Source: Alphaproteobacteria bacterium UBA6544
GTDB lineage: Bacteria > Pseudomonadota > Alphaproteobacteria > UBA8366
DNA length: 8,341 bases
Direction: 5' to 3'
Assembly: GCA_002434595.1 (NCBI GenBank)
Contig: DJKK01000141.1
Coordinates: 1-8,341, forward strand
Part shown: one piece after another, positions 5,707-8,341 of the stretch
Numbering within the stretch: the stretch's first letter is position 1
Layout of the letters: every line of letters begins with the position of its first letter
Translations under genes and position numbers: made by a program
Notes under the pieces: model-generated
Seen by the model: only the letters and a program-made list of their open reading frames with translations
Database searches by the model: none
What the model was told of the DNA's origin: nothing

Positions 5707-6870
5707 ATGGCAAAGATCGTTATTATCGGCGGCGGCGTAATCGGCTCGGGCCTTGCTTGGCACCTAGCCAAGGCAGGAGTGGCGGACGATACGGTTGTGA
5801 TAGAACCGGACCCGACCTACGAGTTCGCAGCGACCCCACGGGCCTTCGGCGGCATCCGCTTCGTCCAAGGCTTGCGCGAAAACTTCGAGATGTCGCGGTT
5901 CGGTCATGAAGTCTATAGCCGTTTCACCGAAACCGTGGACACCAGCGACGACCCGGTCGACGTCAACTATCACACGGTTGGTTATATTTTCCTTGGCAAG
6001 GGCAAGGACGTCGCCACGTTTGAGGCCGACCATGAGATGCTGGCCGGCGCCGGCGCAAACGTTCAGTTGCTGGATCGCGCAGGGCTAGAAGAATTTATGC
6101 CGTCCTTCGATTTCAAGGACGTCGATGCCGGTCTTCATTCGCCGGATGACTCCCGCATTGATCCTCATGCGGCGCTACAGGGTTTCCGCAAAGCCGCAAC
6201 GCGGCTCGGCATTCGTTACCTACAGGATCGCGTGGTGGATATCGAGCGGGACAGCGTCAAGGTGACCGCCGTCAAGTTGGAGAGCGGCGAGACTTTGACT
6301 GGCGATATCTTCATCAATGCCGCGAATTGCTGGGCGCAGGACCTCTGCCGAATCGTCGGTATGGAGATTCCGGTCGAGCCGGTCCGCCGGCAAACCTTCT
6401 TCTTCGATATTCAAGAAGAATTAGAACATTTCCCCGGCGTTCGTGATCACACGGGCCTCAGTGTGCGGCCCGATGGCGCCGGCTTCATATGCGGCAAGAC
6501 GGCAGCTGGAAAAAAAGCCGGCTTCGATTGGGAATTGGATCACCGAGAGTTCGATGATGATCTCTGGCCACTCATGGCACACCGCAGCCGCAAGTTCGAT
6601 GCCGTCAAATACAAAGGCGGCTGGGTCGGCCACTACGACCAGAATCGCATGGACGCCAATCCCATTATTGGTCCGTGGATTGACGAACTGGAGAACTTCA
6701 TTATCGCAGCCGGCTTTTCTGGGCACGGCCTGCAGCACGCTCCCGCCGTGACACGGGGGCTGTGCGAATTGATCATGGATGGTGAATACAGAAGTCTGGA
6801 TCTCTCCATGTTCTCGTACAAGCGCGTCCTCGACGACACGCCCCTTCCCGATTCCGGACCGACGCCCTAG
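5707..6870 (+). CDS. FAD-dependent oxidoreductase, DAO family (glycine/sarcosine oxidase-like)
   Basis: A 387-residue flavoprotein of the D-amino-acid-oxidase/DAO fold. The N-terminal FAD-binding motif IVIIGGGVIGSGLAWHL (4-20) contains G8-x-G10-xx-G13, and E33 (VVIEPD) closes the beta-alpha-beta unit that binds the FAD ribose. AFGGIRF (47-53) matches the 'SAGGIR' region of alphaproteobacterial members. The C-terminal segment FIIAAGFSGHGLQHAPAVTR (331-350) is the typical second FAD contact, and ANPIIGPW (317-324) precedes it. Relatives oxidise the C-N bond of glycine, sarcosine, dimethylglycine or other secondary amines, giving an imine that hydrolyses to an aldehyde or oxoacid; FOXRED1-like dehydrogenases share the layout. 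No signal peptide is seen. ATG 5707 lies 8 bp after the oxygenase stop and lacks a good Shine-Dalgarno (GAATAGAAAC precedes it), so translation is probably coupled to the upstream gene. The sulfatase-like gene follows after 55 bp. The substrate cannot be read from the sequence. Confidence 0.92.
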   Translation: MAKIVIIGGGVIGSGLAWHLAKAGVADDTVVIEPDPTYEFAATPRAFGGIRFVQGLRENFEMSRFGHEVYSRFTETVDTSDDPVDVNYHTVGYIFLGKGKDVATFEADHEMLAGAGANVQLLDRAGLEEFMPSFDFKDVDAGLHSPDDSRIDPHAALQGFRKAATRLGIRYLQDRVVDIERDSVKVTAVKLESGETLTGDIFINAANCWAQDLCRIVGMEIPVEPVRRQTFFFDIQEELEHFPGVRDHTGLSVRPDGAGFICGKTAAGKKAGFDWELDHREFDDDLWPLMAHRSRKFDAVKYKGGWVGHYDQNRMDANPIIGPWIDELENFIIAAGFSGHGLQHAPAVTRGLCELIMDGEYRSLDLSMFSYKRVLDDTPLPDSGPTP

Positions 6871-6925
6871 CAGCTCATTAGCAAAGTATGACGTCCATAT
6901 GCGGCGGTGCTAAGGTCGACTCCGC

Positions 6926-8341
6926 ATGAAGGGCCTCATCAAAAATATTCTCCTATACGTAGCCGACCAATGGCGCGGCGATACGATAGGTGCGATGGGA
7001 CACCCGAGTGTTCGGACCCCTAATATCGATGCCTTTGCGGCCGAAGGCGTGACGTTCGCAAGACACTATTGCCAAGCGCTACCCTGCGGCCCCTCACGAG
7101 CCAGCATGTTGACCGGTCTCTATCTCGGCGGCCACCGCGTCGTCAGCAACGGTACACCGCTGCCGAGCAACCTCCCGAACATGGCGCGCTATTTCGTGGA
7201 CGAGGGATACCGGCCGACGTTGTTCGGCTATACCGATACGCCGCTCGACCCCGAACAGCCGGGCGCCAGCGACCTGGAGGATTGGATTTGCCCTGGATTT
7301 ACAGCAGTCGCACCGTTCCTGTTTGCTGATGGGTTTTCAGGTTGGGCCGCCGACCTTGCCGCGAAAGGCTACGAACTGCCGGACGATCCGCGCCATTTAT
7401 GGAATCCCACTGACAACCAGTATCGACCGACCAAAAACAGTCTGCTCGCGCCATCACAAATCGCAGCCGGTGACAGCGACACGGCGTGGCTCACGGATCG
7501 TCTGCTAGTGTATTTGGATGGGATGGGTGAGCATCCCTGGTTTGCACATTTCAACTGTCTAAAACCGCACCCGCCGCTCTATGCGCCGCGCCCGTATGAT
7601 TCATTGCACGATCCAGCCGATGTCCCTCTTCCCAAAGGGATAAGCGACAGCAAGGCCATCGCAGAACAACATCCCTGGCTCGCATATGAGCTGGCGGCTC
7701 AGGAAGGACGACGCAACGAGTACCCATCCGACAAGCCGGCCATCGCCGATTATGATGAATGGGATGCCCGTCGGCTGCGGGTCGCCTACTACGGCAACTG
7801 CAGTGAGATTGATGCTCAATTCGGCAGAGTGATCGATCGTTTGAAGGCGCGTGGCCGCTATGACGAGACGCTCATCATCTTTTGCTCAGATCACGGCGAG
7901 CAATTGGGTGACAACGGATTTTGGGGCCGACGCGGTCCATACGATGGAAATTTCCATGTCCCGATGATCGTTCGCGATCCACGAGCCGAAGCCGACCGTG
8001 CACGTGGGAGCCGCGTTAACGCTTTCACCGAGCATGTCGACATACTGCCGACCATGCTGGAGGCGATCGGCGCCTCACCTCCGCATCCCTGCGATGGCCA
8101 GTCGCTTATCCCGTTCCTGACCGGGTCCGTTCCGGAGAATTGGCGCGACGCGGTCCATTTCGCCTACGATTTCCGTGATTTGCAGAAGAATACGGCGGAG
8201 GCGGCCCTAGGCCTGCCGAGTTCCGCCTGCCACTTCAACGCGATCCGCGGCGAACGCTGGAAATACATCGAATTCCCGGAACTTCCGCCCTTGTTGTACG
8301 ACCTGGTAAACGATCCCGGGGAAACGATGAACCTTGCCGCG
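6926..8341 (+). CDS. Sulfatase-superfamily hydrolase, phosphonate monoester hydrolase-like (3' end outside window)
   Basis: The open frame of 472 codons runs to the right edge with no stop; phosphonate monoester hydrolases (PMH) are somewhat over 500 residues, so a modest C-terminal part is missing. The N-terminus reads NILLYVADQWRGDT (7-20) with metal ligand D14. ALPCGPSRASMLTG (51-64) is the C-x-P-S-R signature whose Cys54 is converted to formylglycine. N75, Y102, H215 (KPHPP) and D322-H323 (CSDHGEQLGD) match active-site residues of Rhizobium PMH as I recall them. The active-site Lys of that enzyme (K337) appears to be Arg335 (GRRGPYD). No signal peptide is present, so it acts in the cytoplasm and needs a formylglycine-generating enzyme encoded elsewhere. 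Likely reaction: hydrolysis of a phosphonate monoester, phosphodiester or sulfate ester; these enzymes are promiscuous. An in-frame TAA at 6911 makes ATG 6926 the first possible ATG start. The ribosome site is weak (AAGG at 6912-6915). Third gene of the oxygenase operon. Confidence 0.92.
   Translation, partial: MKGLIKNILLYVADQWRGDTIGAMGHPSVRTPNIDAFAAEGVTFARHYCQALPCGPSRASMLTGLYLGGHRVVSNGTPLPSNLPNMARYFVDEGYRPTLFGYTDTPLDPEQPGASDLEDWICPGFTAVAPFLFADGFSGWAADLAAKGYELPDDPRHLWNPTDNQYRPTKNSLLAPSQIAAGDSDTAWLTDRLLVYLDGMGEHPWFAHFNCLKPHPPLYAPRPYDSLHDPADVPLPKGISDSKAIAEQHPWLAYELAAQEGRRNEYPSDKPAIADYDEWDARRLRVAYYGNCSEIDAQFGRVIDRLKARGRYDETLIIFCSDHGEQLGDNGFWGRRGPYDGNFHVPMIVRDPRAEADRARGSRVNAFTEHVDILPTMLEAIGASPPHPCDGQSLIPFLTGSVPENWRDAVHFAYDFRDLQKNTAEAALGLPSSACHFNAIRGERWKYIEFPELPPLLYDLVNDPGETMNLAA

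Noticed and set aside
7069..7329. 86-codon plus-strand open frame within the sulfatase-like gene
   Set aside because: It overlaps, in another frame, the clearly conserved CGPSR and following region; Arg/Pro-rich with no motif.

Overview
The window looks like part of the chromosome of a free-living Gram-negative bacterium, most likely an alphaproteobacterium. This is a judgement by eye, from moderately high G+C, tight SD-led catabolic genes and the mix of families (MmgE/PrpD, 3-hydroxyisobutyrate-dehydrogenase-like, crotonases, DAO-type flavoprotein, phosphonate-monoester-hydrolase-like sulfatase). I see no rRNA, tRNA, CRISPR, insertion sequence or phage gene.

Layout. Minus strand, left end: the first 24 codons of an MBL-fold metallohydrolase leave the window at base 1 (1-73), and a crotonase (enoyl-CoA hydratase/isomerase) gene lies upstream of it on the same strand (188-994). 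A 112-bp divergent region (995-1106) separates these from a plus-strand run: MmgE/PrpD protein (1107-2462), 3-hydroxyisobutyrate dehydrogenase-like protein with a lysine-rich tail (2584-3528) and a second crotonase (3558-4286). Then comes a 359-bp non-coding stretch that ends in a good sigma70-type promoter. It serves a second plus-strand run: 2-oxoglutarate/Fe(II) oxygenase of the isopenicillin-N-synthase family (4646-5698), FAD-dependent DAO-family oxidoreductase (5707-6870) and a Cys-type sulfatase/phosphonate monoester hydrolase-like enzyme (6926 to the right edge, incomplete).

How the genes may work together. The left half resembles a CoA-thioester degradation cluster: two crotonases hydrate or isomerise enoyl-CoAs, the MmgE/PrpD protein handles a small dicarboxylic or tricarboxylic acid, and the dehydrogenase oxidises a beta-hydroxyacid. 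No CoA ligase, CoA transferase or acyl-CoA dehydrogenase is in view, so the substrate stays unknown. The right half is a separate three-enzyme unit in which ester hydrolysis (sulfate, phosphate or phosphonate), flavin-dependent amine or C-N oxidation and 2OG-dependent hydroxylation could act on one small substrate. I do not recognise this combination as a described pathway and regard it as the most interesting part of the window.

The most concrete non-coding observation is the promoter at 4610-4638 (TTAACA, 17 bp, TATACT). Its -10 box sits 7 bp before the ATG at 4646, which predicts a leaderless mRNA for the oxygenase operon, while the genes of the left half have ordinary Shine-Dalgarno sites.
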